A stretch of DNA of 64,000 bases from Trichuris trichiura (GCA_037903355.1 JBAJFE010000023.1:1798001-1862000); one strand, 5' to 3'. Counted from the first letter of the stretch, positions 12,712 to 23,394 are shown. Notes: generated by a model not told the origin, from the letters alone. Program-made: numbers and translations.

Positions 12712-13495
12712 TTGACTAAGAGGTGTAGCCTCGGTGATCAATAGCAATGGTAGAGTATTGTTGCGCGGATCCGTCTTTTTAGTCCACGACTTTTCCACCG
12801 GCGAATTTTTGGGTGTTTTCTTTGCTCGTCTACGTAGTCGGATCGACGGTACGAATTTCCATCCAATGGGCGGCAGACAATTTCCCATTGTCCAAGTGTA
12901 CGACAAGAAAGGTCCTCTAGCTCAGCCTGGACAGCATGTCTCCCTGTGGGGATTGAATGGACGTACAAAACTTGGTCCCTTTTGGCTACTGAACATTTGC
13001 CCGGTATGTACATGCAAATTTGCTAAGCAATCCGCGGGGCATCAGCGACCTAACTCTCGAGCAATAACTGAATAGGTCAACAATCAAGCGCGTCAGGGCA
13101 GCCTGTTGCCTTTACAATATCATTTTCAAATTCAACGCTTTTCATTTTCAAGCCGCAGTTTTTTCAAGGGCGAAAAGGGCTAAATGAAATCGGTCAATTC
13201 GCGACCCCTTTTTTCCTTATACGCAGTGAGGTTTCTCTTCTTCGGCTGCTGAGCGTTGCGCAAGCCGGCAGAGCCGTTAAAAAGAGTTCTACGCTAGTTT
13301 TTTTTCAAAATTAAAAAAAAATTAATTAGCATATTTAGGCAAAATTGCCCAATGTAATCATCTCTAATGAGATTTGAGAGTTTTTCCTTTTGGTCACCGT
13401 CCGTAAGCTTCCGAACGTTTTTCTGCCGCTGAGATTGGAATTTTATTAAAAAATGTGAGTAAACAAATTGCATTTTGTCGCATATGAGTGACGGG

Positions 13496-14101
13496 TCAGC
13501 TGCGATGTTTACGATATCGATAGCGTCCGCAGATTCGGTTGTTCCTTTCTCGGTCGACGGCGTCAATGTCAATGGTTGAAGCTTCGGCATTTTGAAATCG
13601 CCACGACTTGCTGAAAGACATATTTTGACTTGGCGTGGATGTCAAGTGAATTTGACGGCTGTATCGGCTCCATCGTGTTGTAGACAAGTAGAGCACTTGT
13701 AGGCTAAACGAGCTGCTCAGTAAAGCGATGAAATGAAAAGCCAACGAGCTGCAATATATGTAATCGTATTGTGGAGAAAAACGTGAATACGTTTCCCTCG
13801 TCCACCATTCAGCCGTCTCGTTAATCAACCAGGCTGCCCATTGAATGGTCCAAACGACACAGAAGGTAACCCACACCGGCAGACGGAATAGCACACAGTT
13901 GCCAACATTCTGGAAAATGGCTATAGTCGACGCAACGGTGGTCAACAGACCGCACCATAGGGAGCTTGTCCATTTGAATAACGTAGCGTCGATAGTTCTA
14001 GCGTGTAAGTACAAGCATACCTGCAATGTTCCAATGACGATTAGGCATAGAGCGCTTGTCAGAGTAACGATTTTTTCCAAAAGAGGGCCGTCAATTGCCA
14101 T
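13496..14101 (-). CDS. Four-pass membrane protein, unknown family
   Basis: A 201-codon uninterrupted ORF starting with ATG. Four hydrophobic spans are visible at residues about 12-32, 45-63, 75-93 and 115-139, with both ends probably on the same side. The loop between spans 3 and 4 carries an N-x-T glycosylation site (INETAEWW), suggesting it faces the lumen or outside. The tail of about 60 residues is polar, rich in Ser, Arg and acidic residues. The layout is tetraspan-like, as in claudin, MARVEL or related families, but I see no family-defining motif (no CCG of tetraspanins, no W-GLW of claudins). It could end in a further spliced exon, since another frame runs on to 13294. It lies about 800 bp upstream of, and on the same strand as, the adenylate-forming gene. 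Confidence 0.6.
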   Translation of the reverse strand: MAIDGPLLEKIVTLTSALCLIVIGTLQVCLYLHARTIDATLFKWTSSLWCGLLTTVASTIAIFQNVGNCVLFRLPVWVTFCVVWTIQWAAWLINETAEWWTRETYSRFSPQYDYIYCSSLAFHFIALLSSSFSLQVLYLSTTRWSRYSRQIHLTSTPSQNMSFSKSWRFQNAEASTIDIDAVDRERNNRICGRYRYRKHRS

Positions 14102-14137
14102 TCAAAACGATAGCTAATCATGCGTTCATTAGGACGT

Positions 14138-14437
14138 CTATCTTTGTAGTTTCATGCAAATTTGTTCAAGGCAACGTTTGAGTTTATAGGGCAAATGAGC
14201 CCCCATGAATAGGGTCGAATGGATTGGTGAAAGCTTTCTCCTTGTCCATATAAGCAGGCCACTTTCAGAGGCGTTCACGTTGTCCAGTGACACTTCCTGC
14301 CGATCATATTCCGGACAATTTCCCTCAGCGTTGTTGATAGGCTGTTGCAACAAGGGAAATGGCGTGTGATGAAATATGTAATTTCCCACACTAACTTGTT
14401 CAGTGTTTAGAGACCTACAGTGTAGCTCAGGCCACAA
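14138..14437 (-). other. Open frame of unclear status
   Basis: A minus-strand frame of about 99 codons just upstream of the four-pass membrane gene, with no recognised domain and no clear splice partner. It may be a 5' exon, leader sequence or chance. Confidence 0.15.
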
Positions 14438-14712
14438 AGGCCTAATTAAACGTTTAGGTGAAAGCCTAAAGGATTTTTAAAATAGAACTCTGAAGTAAGC
14501 GTAAGCTATGTGCACACATTTATGAATTTAAACTGAACGGAAAAAATGATTATTTACTCACTTTTATCATAGGTCATCAGTCGTCAGAGAATACAGGAAA
14601 GATCATAGGCGAATAACGAAGAAGTCATTCCGATTTAATTCGCAAAGCGCTGCAGTAAATCCTTTCGTATCTGGACAGCTCGAAAACAAGGGTAGCGCGG
14701 ATATAAAGATAA

Positions 14713-14919
14713 CTACGGAAGGGTATCTCGGAATGCAGGTGCAATACGTGCAATTTTGAGTTGCTGCTGTTCTTTGGCCCCTGCAGTTGCGATAGGCTTA
14801 GTTCGCATAAGCTTAAGGTAAAGTACTGGAAATTTAGCACAGTATGCACCATACTCGAACGAAAAGTGGCCAGAAAAGAGAAAAGAGGTTGTAATAAAAA
14901 TAGGCGCCAATGAGATAGC
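14713..14919 (-). other. Candidate coding exon, unrecognised
   Basis: After an acceptor-like GTTCAG the minus strand reads openly for about 68 codons. One hydrophobic segment (FITTSFLFSG) is followed by YGAYCAKFPVLYLKLMRT, then a charged stretch with KEQQQLKIARIAPAFRDTLP, then a GTAG donor-like end or stop. The hydrophobic-then-basic helical pattern resembles small mitochondrial membrane proteins, but I cannot name one. No start exon was found. Confidence 0.3.
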
Positions 14920-14929
14920 CTGAACATCT

Positions 14930-17657
14930 TTATTACATGCAGTAAATCGATTCTTCTACACGATTCCGGATAAAAGTGGTCCGAATGTAACGAGTTTTCC
15001 GGTAAACAGGGGAATCTTGAAGCCGTAAAAATGTTAATGCATATAAGAAAAATATGCCCAGAAAGAAATTAAACGTACAGTGCAGTGAACGTTTTTTCGC
15101 TAACTTTGATTACTTCGAAAGGGTAAAGGTTGATGGTCTAAGAGCATCTTTGCACATCTTCACTTAATTTTTCGTTAATTAGTCCGAAAGACTAATGCTT
15201 CCAAATAAGGAATCACAAAGCATTTGCCGTTAGCCACTTTAGAAATAATTATCAAAAACGTTTTAAACTATAGTTTGGGTATTAGTTCTCATCTTGGAAA
15301 GACCAAAGTTACGGTTAACAAAAGTTATCAGTCACTAATCAGCGGCAAAAGCTAAGTGACTGCTTTACCGTAACACTAAATGATTAGAAGGTTTATTAAA
15401 TTCAAGAATACAACCCTCCTTTGAAATTCAGCTTTTGCTAAGAAAATAATTTTCAGACAACGGTAGGCGGTATTCACTCGCTTTAGACGCATTTTGCCAG
15501 CCGACCAATCAAGTCAAAACTGGGTGGAAGAAAGTGAACACCAAATATCAAAATCGTTTATTTCTTTTGCTTATTGAGAACCAGAGAGGAGAAGACACGA
15601 TAACAATTATACGCTTGCTAACATTAATACGTATTAAGGGGCATTTAGTAAATCTTTACGTTTTCTTCTCGACGGGCGCGAGATGTCTTTTTTTCTTTCA
15701 ATACATATGCAGCACACAGCACGGCTGCCGCAGCGACCAATGATAAGCTGATATATCCTAATCTAATTCGCATTTTCTTGCGGCGCAAATGACAAACCAA
15801 CCTTTCTATAGCAAAGCAACAAGCTACAATGAATTTTAGCCGCGAACGCGAGCATCGAGAATGCTGTTTTACACTATTTTAAAGTAAAAAGATTGAACCT
15901 GTTAATATTTAGCGGCAGCGTCACGTTTTGACGCACACGGTTTGCCGCAAAGGGCTTGATTCACACCAGTGCAGTCCGCTGCCCGCGGAACATCGTCTTT
16001 ATCTTTAAGTTTAGGTTTCAGAAGGTTGTTGAAGAACCTGTGTAGACTTAAGCGGGGTTGTCTACCGACGTCGGTGATGCGAATGTTTGACTAAACTAGC
16101 GCGAGTCAAGTGCACGCATCAAACAGTTTACGCCAAAGCATTGCTAATCCCTTGCGGCAAATTTGTTCCTTTGAATGTTGTCTTCACTGAGTTTTACTTG
16201 TTTTTAGCCTTATTCTCCGATGAGCGTTCTGTACTTTTTGTGCGTGACAATTTCCTAGCCTGAAAAAGAAAGCTTAACTTTATAAGTATTGATGAAACAA
16301 AACTACAAATAGCAACAGCGTTTCAAGCAGAATAACGGGTAAACCGTATGTTGTATAGAGCTAATAACCTGCAAACATATTGGATACTGTAATCTGGTTG
16401 CTGAGCAGGTGCCACGCGTTGTGATTCCGCGCGGCATCTTTGGCGTTCTTATTAAACGTAGTGTTTACAAGATACTACGGCATAATTGCCCATAACAACT
16501 CGCAAGGGTTATTGGACTGATGTTGCCCGGAAAAAAAGCTATTTGCGAATGCCAGCGGTACCAAGCAAATAATATAAATCTCTGCTGGCAATACAGTTCG
16601 GCGAACATTGAAATAAAATATTAAATAGCTTAACTAATAATTCTTTGTCAGTTTGCTTGCAGGTTTTCGTCACGCATTTTTTTGCTTTTTTTGAAATTAT
16701 TCCGCTTTTTGACAAAAAATGAGACAATCTCATTTTCGAAAGACAGTTGAGAACTATAAATCTGCAAAAACGTCAATTCCAGTTTGGCTTTATCCGTATA
16801 TGAAAACTGAATGAAGAGTGTTGCACTGAAGTCACTGCGCGAACCTGAAAATACTTTATTGAGTTTTTATTTTTTCCAAAGTTAATTCTGTCTTATTTTA
16901 CTAATAGTTGCACGAGAAGTCATACCACTGATCCAGTCGTTTCCAACAGCTGAAAACAGTGTAGAGAGACAGGTAACCTTTGCTCACTGTTTTGCATGTT
17001 TGAAATGGTCTCATCGCAAAATTGTTAGCCAGTCGTGGTGATGTGACCATTGCCGCAGCTAACGTTGTAGTAGATTTGTTATTTTCACTTCTGTTTTCTT
17101 CTTTGCCGCTTTCAGCAGCTACTTGTAAAAGTTAACAACTTGTCCAGTAGGCATTTGTTTACCTCGCACGAAAACGTCATTTAAAGTGTCAATGTACGAA
17201 AGTTTAACTTTCAAGCTTATTTAGCGCAGTATCATTGTAGTCTTTCTGTTTTTCTTCTAGCGTAATTTATTTTTTGCCGGACATGTATTTTTAGAGATAA
17301 GTTTTGCGTACGCTGCTACATTTGAATAATGTTCTCCTGAAAATCTGACGTACTTTAAGCGTAATGAGGCACGCATTTTTCCGTTTCATTTTAAATCATC
17401 TTCGCAAGCCAGTTAGCTAATTGACAGGAAGCTCGAATATACGTTTGAATCACAGTTGCAGATAGCAACTTCTCACGTAGGTAAATGCATTGTCGTTTTC
17501 ATTTTTTCAAAGAATATCCAATTACCACGGCAAATTATCATTTTTAGAAATTATCATTGGCCATTTGCAAAGATTTTTAATCTCTCTGTGGAACGTTTTC
17601 TTTGTAGTTTCGAAGCATTCCTTTACACGCGTTGGCTTCAATACTTTTCATCAAAAA
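14930..17657. other. Intergenic DNA with one small foldback element
   Basis: No gene was recognised between the membrane-protein region and NTH1. TTTGCCGCAAAGGG at 15941-15954 is inverted at 16149-16162 (one mismatch), making a possible 220-bp terminal-repeat element. The 170 bases just upstream of the NTH1 ATG stay open in frame but lack an ATG and look non-coding. The NTH1 promoter should lie near 17400-17650; no TATA box stands out. Confidence 0.45.
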
Positions 17658-18491
17658 ATGTTTCCATGTCGCGCTCGTCGTCGTGTGGAAATTTCGGCCG
17701 CCGCACGAGCCAACTCTAACGGTGGAACGACAGTTATAGAAATAGAATCGTTGGGCAAAGAAAATGGACCAGAGACAATGGAAGAGTCCTGGCAGCCGTT
17801 GAATTGGCTTCGTGTGTTGAGAAATATTGAAGCAATGCGTTCCGATAAAGAAGCACCGGTGGACACGTCCGGTTGCTGCAAACTTTCCGAGCCGAATACC
17901 GACCCTAAGACGGAGCGCTATCAATTGTTGTTGGCATTGATGCTGTCCAGCCAAACGAAGGATACAGTTACAGCCGCAGCAATGCACCGACTGAAGCAAC
18001 ATGGTTGTTCCTTGGAGAATGTACTTGCAATGACAGAAGAGCAGCTTGGTAAGCTCATATATCCCGTGTCATTTTGGAAAACAAAGGCAAAAGCGATCAA
18101 GGAAACTTCCGGCATTCTACTTGAAAAATACGATGGAGATATCCCGCAAACGGTGAGTGACCTGTGCAAGCTGCCTGGCGTGGGACCTAAAATGGCCAAT
18201 CTCACGGTACAAATAGCCTGGAGGAGATGCGATGGAATTGGAGTGGACACCCATGTTCATCGCATCTCAAACAGACTAGGATGGGTACCCAAGGAGACAA
18301 TGACTCCCGAGCAGACCCGAAAAGCTTTGGAGAGTTGGTTGCCTCAGCAGTACTGGCGAGGTATTAATAAGTTGCTGGTCGGTTTTGGACAGACTATATG
18401 CGTACCGAGGAACCCGAAATGTCACTCATGTTTGAATTCTGACATATGTCCTTACGCTAAAAGCAATAGGCCAGCAAAACGAAATGATTAA
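17658..18491 (+). CDS. NTH1: Endonuclease III homologue (NTH1), base-excision repair DNA glycosylase/AP lyase
   Basis: A single 277-codon exon, close to the usual animal length (about 300). Family function: removal of oxidised pyrimidines from DNA and cleavage at abasic sites, in nucleus and mitochondria. Visible: the HhH motif LCKLPGVGPKMANL with catalytic Lys at residue 178; GVDTHVHRISNRLGW with catalytic Asp at 197; and a C-terminal [4Fe-4S] set, Cys 248, 255, 258 and 264, in exact C-x6-C-x2-C-x5-C spacing. LMLSSQTKD is the usual early helix. The ATG at 17658 is chosen because it is the first in frame and gives an Arg-rich, acid-poor start (FPCRARRR) like a mitochondrial or nuclear targeting sequence. 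The absence of introns contrasts with the finely split neighbours and could mean an ancient retrocopy or simple intron loss. All key residues are intact, so it is probably functional. Confidence 0.93.
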   Translation: MFPCRARRRVEISAAARANSNGGTTVIEIESLGKENGPETMEESWQPLNWLRVLRNIEAMRSDKEAPVDTSGCCKLSEPNTDPKTERYQLLLALMLSSQTKDTVTAAAMHRLKQHGCSLENVLAMTEEQLGKLIYPVSFWKTKAKAIKETSGILLEKYDGDIPQTVSDLCKLPGVGPKMANLTVQIAWRRCDGIGVDTHVHRISNRLGWVPKETMTPEQTRKALESWLPQQYWRGINKLLVGFGQTICVPRNPKCHSCLNSDICPYAKSNRPAKRND

Positions 18492-18969
18492 GTCGAAGAG
18501 TATCTTGCTCCATTCTGAGTGGTCAAAACATTTTCAAATAAGTTTTTTGACGTCAAACCAACCTTGTAGCCAGTGACTAAACAAATATACGACACTTACA
18601 ATGTAATGATTGATCGTTTGTACGAAGTTGACGCTGGAATTACGTAGCTAACACTGAAATGTTGACTACTGCAGAGTCCGTAAATGTATCTATACTTCGT
18701 ATGCGCACTTGAATGCAAAAGAATTTTCATCACAAAGACATTAATATTTCCTGCGAACTGTTGTTGCCTAGATGATAGCTCTAGTCATTTGCAGATTCGA
18801 TACGTTAAAGCTAATGCGCTTATGGGATTTTGCTCTTTCCGATATCATGTCGCTCAGATCTCCGAGAGTGCGAATTTTGCATCCGTGAAAAAAAATATCA
18901 CGGATACTGCAACATCTTTGGGCACAATATAACATTCAGCATTGTTTGCTCGATTTATCAGCACAAACG
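18492..18969. other. 3' flank of NTH1
   Basis: No gene seen. The NTH1 3' untranslated region and polyadenylation site should lie here. No exact AATAAA is seen close to the stop codon; CAAATAAG at about 18535 is the nearest variant. Confidence 0.4.
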
Positions 18970-19037
18970 TAAAAGCACCTTTCTTCCATAAAACATGAGA
19001 TTCTCCGCATATATGCATATATTAATACAAATATGTA

Positions 19038-19143
19038 TGCTACGACCGCGATTCCAGCGATGCGCAGGTTCCTTGTAACCTGCGCATGAGAGATTACGGT
19101 CGGTTACGTGGACGTGCGTGTTCGTTCGATTAAAGCCTTAACA
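19038..19143. mobile_element. 106-bp foldback insertion with 5-bp target duplication
   Basis: It is absent from the other arm of the duplication, which shows the empty site. ATGTA occurs on both sides (19033-19037 and 19144-19148). Inside, TGCGCAGGTT and AACCTGCGCA form a perfect 10-bp stem with a 6-nt loop, and the stem extends imperfectly through CGACCG...CGGTCG. It is too short to code. It is best read as a small non-autonomous DNA element that jumped in after the arms duplicated. Confidence 0.7.
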
Positions 19144-19403
19144 ATGTACATCGAGAAAAACCTAAAAATTCCGAAACTCAAAATAAAGTTCAACCACATC
19201 ATCAGAACTTAAAGTGCATACAATTTGATAAAATACTTTAACATAGACAACGTTAAACTTATAGACGATAAACATGAATGCAAAATGCTCATTCAGGTTG
19301 GTAAGGTTAACCAACACGCTGCCTTATACAGTTATTGAATGGTTGGCTATAAAGACTGAGTCGATTGTTCAAACTTACCTTCCAAGACGCTCTTTAGGCC
19401 TAA

Positions 19404-19673
19404 ATGACCAAAGTGAACACGAACCCAAAACTGGCCATCTTTGTATGGTGTTTCGTCACTTCAGTTTCCTTAGCCGTCATCATATATGGGCATAACAAGT
19501 CAACGGATAATCTTCCTAGTTACAAGTATTCAACTTCTCACTATACAGTTCTTGTCAGCAAAGGATTATTGAAAATAATCATGTATTGGACCGTGTTTGC
19601 GCTTGAAATGATCAGCAATGCTGAAGTGGAAATGTTGAGACTTCCTTATCGATCAACGCTTCGACGCAACTAA
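19404..19673 (+). CDS. Small two-pass membrane protein, right-arm copy
   Basis: 89-codon ATG ORF, twin of the left-arm ORF at 8734-9003, with the same two hydrophobic spans and basic tail. Five replacement differences separate the copies: T/S, G/E, S/N, K/I and S/T. The K/I change falls at the start of the second hydrophobic span, so the left copy has the longer span. A shared upstream frame (19274-19403) could be leader or an extra exon. No family recognised; expression is unproven. Confidence 0.45.
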   Translation: MTKVNTNPKLAIFVWCFVTSVSLAVIIYGHNKSTDNLPSYKYSTSHYTVLVSKGLLKIIMYWTVFALEMISNAEVEMLRLPYRSTLRRN

Positions 19674-20530
19674 GCACAAACATAAATGATAATATGGCAA
19701 AGAACTATTGCAATGGAAGAGAAAACTAACGTAAGGCAAAGCTATCTTGAGCAAAAGTAAAACTATTTGATTAGTTACAAATAAAAATTGCAAGTAACAT
19801 TCTTTTACAATGCAGAACGTATTGCGCGCCTAAAAAACTGTCTACTTTGAAGCAACTATTGAATTTAAAAGTGTACTAAGCTGAAAAGCTTATTAATAAC
19901 ATAAATGCATCTTATTAATATTTTTAAACATTAATTCTGATTTGCTAATAGGAAAGCAAACTTTTATCAACGAAAAAGTTAGTTTTTAAAGTTGCAATTC
20001 CAACTATGCAATATTAGGAGCAGTACAGTATGACCATATGTATTCGCTGTACGAACGATTAAAAGGAACGAGTAAACGTTGTAGCAGTAAAAAGTCAATA
20101 CGAAAAACAGATGAAGAATTAAGATATTAACTCTACTATTCTGCAAACTACTAAAGGCTACCTGCATATTATTTCTAAAATATACAACGGCGATCTACGT
20201 TTCTATTAAAACTATTGGTAGCAACAATGGCATTGAAATATTATACAAAATATTTGCTAAGCAAAAACTTACTTCGCAGGTGAATTAAGTCATTCGAATT
20301 GGAATGCACAAGTCATTGAGAGAGAGTTTAATAAGTAAAAGTACCAAATGTTTTTTAGTCACTTGGGTTTGCTTTATTTGTACATTTCCTACAATTTTCT
20401 TTGTTTAAGTTTGCAGAGATCTTTCGTTTAGCTTATTACTTTCCCATCTGAACTTCCCGTTTTGCCACGTCGCCGTATTGCATGACCTGAATTCCCATAG
20501 TAGTCTACTGTAGAAATACTGACGATATTT

Positions 20531-20646
20531 TTGGTCTGTTAGTTAGTTCGTTACCGAGTCGTAAATGATTGTTCCCGCGGTGTACGCAGTTGATATATCG
20601 ACTTCGTAAAAGGTGAACAATCATTTACTTCGTGGTAACAGACCGT
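20531..20646. repeat. Foldback element of about 115 bp
   Basis: GTAAATGATTGTTC (20561-20574) is exactly inverted at 20615-20628, and GGTCTGTTA near 20533 is inverted as TAACAGACC near 20636. The nested terminal and internal inverted repeats are typical of a miniature inverted-repeat element. No target duplication was established. Confidence 0.6.
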
Positions 20647-20649
20647 CAG

Positions 20650-22079
20650 AATTGTCGTCCACTTTCAGGTGACTATGAAGTCTATTATGCTGTACTGCTT
20701 GCACGCGTTTGTTGCGTTTTATTTAGACATTGATTTGATGTGTTTAGCTTATTAATAAGCTTGTTTTGGTAATTTTGTTTTCAGTTTTTTTGTTGACGCA
20801 TTTATCCTTAATAACTGCTTGTTATTGTTACAGGGAGGGCCGATCAGGGCAGAACTTCGACTGCCTGTTTGGACTTCAAGCGTTTCTGGAAAAGAGCAGG
20901 AGTTGGATGTTTGCTTGCTCTTCCAATGAGTGAGTGTTTTGGTTCTATCTTTTTAATTATGTTATTGTTTTTATTTCACTACTTCTTCAACTTGCCTTAT
21001 TATTATCATCAGGAGCAATTGAGTTGCAAAAGCAAGTTGTTGTTAGCTTTTTCCATTAAACTAATCGCTACTGTTTCGTAGTGATTGGTATGAACGTAAT
21101 ACAGCATGATCATGAGATGAACTTGCTGATCTTTATCGTTTAGTGACCGGATTTAGTAGAGTTATTTTAATTGTGATTAATTTGCTTACTTGAATAATTG
21201 CTGTATAGATTTACTGAAGTAGAGTTTGTAAATTTCGGAATTTTTTTAAAAAATGTCTTCCTTGTGCTTTCGTGTAAGAAAAGAAATTAATGTTTCACGT
21301 TTTAACGTACCGTTGTAACCATTGGGTGAATGCAGGAAAAGATTTCTCAGTAAAAACAGGGTTAGCCTTAAGACTAAATTAAGGCTCCATTCTCGGTACA
21401 GCTTTACAGTATACAATTTGTTTACAGTTCTGCTTGGCAATGCTGCAACGATCAGCGTTTTGCGCTATTTCTGACAACGTTATTTTTAGGTCGGGACGAG
21501 CAACTGGGCTTTGAAGTTGCCCTGAAATTCAACCATGCACGGGTAACTAGTGGAAGTGATAATTAACACTTATGTCCTTGTAATTCCCTTCATGATCCAC
21601 TTCGATTCCCCTTTCGCTTACCCCGATCACATCCACGTCATCCTATACTTGTTCATGCACAGTATGCCTAGTCTGCAGCGCGCTCACTACAACACGGCGT
21701 ATACCCTTTGGTGTATGTCTTCTCATACGATATGTTTTATCCTAAATGGTTATTCCTTTCCATACCGATGCAGCTGAATTGTTGGTAAATGTGTCCGGAT
21801 TTTACTGTTGCTTCTTCTGTTGCGTTTTGGGGTTACAAAGTAAAATATTACCTTATTGTTATTATAGTGTGTTTCGTTGCCGCAAGGCTGCGCGCGAACG
21901 TGTTCGGGGAAGAGCAAATGGAATTAGGCGTACATAAGAAAAGAGATGTAACCTCACGATCCGTTAATAGTACTTGCACTTGCAGGGAGCAAGCGGAGGT
22001 GCGGTATTTCGCATTCAGTTCTGCTTTGCGACTGTGGCTTGGTTGCGATGACTCTGCCTACGCACGTAAATCACATTGA
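20650..22079. other. Unique spacer before the large repeat array
   Basis: No recognised gene. An acceptor-like pyrimidine tract with TTACAG at about 20830 is followed by a short open stretch to 21080 rich in Leu, Phe and Tyr, without family signature. The ORFs at 21550-22079 overlap in several frames and look like chance. Confidence 0.4.
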
Positions 22080-22366
22080 CTTGTGACTGTGCCCGCTTCC
22101 ATCGTAGTAATTTCGACATACTTGGTTGGTGAAAAAGCGTTTATTCGACTGACCGTACTGCCTTTAGTTTTCAGCTGACAGGGCACTTGTTCAACTTGAT
22201 CGCAGCGAGAAAAACTTCCATTGAATGTGGTCAATTTCAGTTTCACTGCAGGTTGAAGTCGGAAAGCAGATGTACCTCCACAGTGATGCGTATAAATGAA
22301 TGGTAAGTAACACTCGTCTGTTGTTTCCATTTCCGCATTGCCGATTGATAGTCATAATCTATGTGT

Positions 22367-22600
22367 AATAAACAAGTGCTCATGTGACCGCGGCAATCAC
22401 ACGGAAGGTCACCGAAGTTATCCGTGGCCAAACTGACCAATCACGAGGCAGGTCATCGAAGTTAGCCGTGGCCAAACTGACCAATCATTTTACTTCGGCA
22501 ATTAGGGAAGCACGTGGCAAACAGGCAATTATGCAATGACCCGAGGTATTTACACAGAGAAAAGGTATATAAAGCGGTCATTGCCGGTGGCGGCGGTCAG
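22367..22600 (+). promoter_or_regulatory. AATAAA, twin CCAAT repeat and TATA box of the repeat unit
   Basis: In order on the plus strand: AATAAA at 22367-22372; a 44-bp tandem repeat (22407-22450 and 22451-22491), each unit carrying CCAAACTGACCAATCA with CCAAT at 22437 and 22481; then TATATAAA at 22566-22573. The second CCAAT to TATA distance, about 85 bp, fits a class II promoter with transcription start near 22600. The first ATG of the exon-1 ORF follows at 22706. AATAAA upstream of the promoter would suit the end of a preceding unit. The same arrangement is mirrored in copy C. Confidence 0.6.
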
Positions 22601-22705
22601 TGTGAATACTGCGCTTGTGTCGTCCTGTTGCGTCTCTCTCTCTCCCACTCCTTCACAATTCGCTTCGTCATGAATTGATCAGGTCATCCAATACATTCTT
22701 CTCTA

Positions 22706-22987
22706 ATGAAGCATGGAAGGCAGTTCACCAACTACGCTATGTACATGACGTTCAACCATTTTTCACTTGCCCATACCTTGGAAGCAGAAGCTTATAATCG
22801 ACAGTATACCTGCGATCCATTTCAAGAAACGAATCGACCTTGGTGCTCCGAACTCGCCTTTTCTGAGAAACAACTCAAAACTTTCCTAGCAGTATACTTG
22901 CTATTTGGAAAGCGTCTCAAAGAAGTTATGGAATGCTCCTTTAAAGCGCTTAACGCGCAGATGTTGTTCAAAGTGGCCGAAGTTTGA
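22706..22987 (+). CDS. First-exon ORF of the repeat-unit gene, copy A
   Basis: A 93-codon ATG ORF about 105 bp after the predicted transcription start. It includes AEAYNRQYTCDPF, SEKQLKTFLAVYLLFGKR and SFKALNAQMLFKVAEV. Copy C has the same ORF (62653-62306) with a handful of amino-acid changes and reads on further. In the more diverged copy B (29.40-29.62 kb) the frame is broken once, but SEKQL, AYLLFGK and AQMLF survive, and a clean donor GTGAGT follows AQMLFQ at 29601. That points to an exon end near 22970. The content is helical and cytoplasmic-looking, with no signal peptide or known domain. Conservation of the frame in a diverged copy is the best evidence that the unit once coded in this direction. 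Confidence 0.5.
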   Translation: MKHGRQFTNYAMYMTFNHFSLAHTLEAEAYNRQYTCDPFQETNRPWCSELAFSEKQLKTFLAVYLLFGKRLKEVMECSFKALNAQMLFKVAEV

Positions 22988-23153
22988 GTGCTGCTCTGTG
23001 AACCAAAAAATTTATGCGACTTTACGGAGACCTCAGCTAACCACATTGTTTGACTAAGCTGATTCGTTAGAGCATACAACATTTCACGGCACGAAGCGAA
23101 AGTGAGCTTTCCTTGTGACCTCAATTTGACCTCATTGCAGTGCTGAGCAGTTA

Positions 23154-23188
23154 TGATCACATGATGGTCACATGTGGCTCATGATCAC
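23154..23188. promoter_or_regulatory. Conserved palindromic TGATCACATGA block
   Basis: TGATCACATGATGGTCACA followed by TGTGGCTCATGATCA: TGATCA at each end, CATGA/TCATG inside. It is identical in copy B (29774-29808) and retained in copy C (62172-62206), while flanking sequence of B differs at many positions. It could be a protein-binding site or an RNA hairpin. Confidence 0.4.
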
Positions 23189-23338
23189 ACCTCATAGTGA
23201 AGCGTCTTCTCATGTTCACATGATGGTCTGTAATGGTAAACAACGTCTGGTTAATTTCACTTCCGACGTTACTGCACTGCTTCATTTTCCACGTTGATGC
23301 TCAGTTAAACATTTGTGAACGGTCGCCCATTTGGATGT

Positions 23339-23394
23339 GCTAATGTTATTCTGTTGAACAAAACAAGCTAATGTTATTCTGTTGAACAAAACAA
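23339..23394 (+). repeat. 28-bp perfect tandem duplication
   Basis: GCTAATGTTATTCTGTTGAA and the following ACAAAACAA-type sequence are present twice back to back in copy A. Copies B and C each have one unit, so this is a recent local duplication. Confidence 0.85.

Larger units (their letters stand above)
18970..20355 (+). repeat. Right arm of 1.3-kb inverted duplication
   Basis: Reverse-complement partner of 8030-9310. It is about 106 bp longer because of an insertion at 19038-19143 that the left arm lacks. The inner ends of both arms sit close to AAACATGAGATTCT and the outer ends close to TTTAATAAGTAAAAGTA. Confidence 0.9.

Noticed and set aside
17490..17657. N-terminal extension of NTH1
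   Set aside because: The frame is open but has no ATG before 17658, and the extension is unlike any NTH1 N-terminus.
17577..18250. Minus-strand ORFs overlapping NTH1
   Set aside because: Shadows of a well-conserved gene with intact catalytic and iron-sulphur residues on the plus strand.
22367..22573. Retroviral-type LTR
   Set aside because: AATAAA lies before the TATA box, and no primer-binding site, polypurine tract, or gag/pol-like frame follows. An ordinary promoter fits better.
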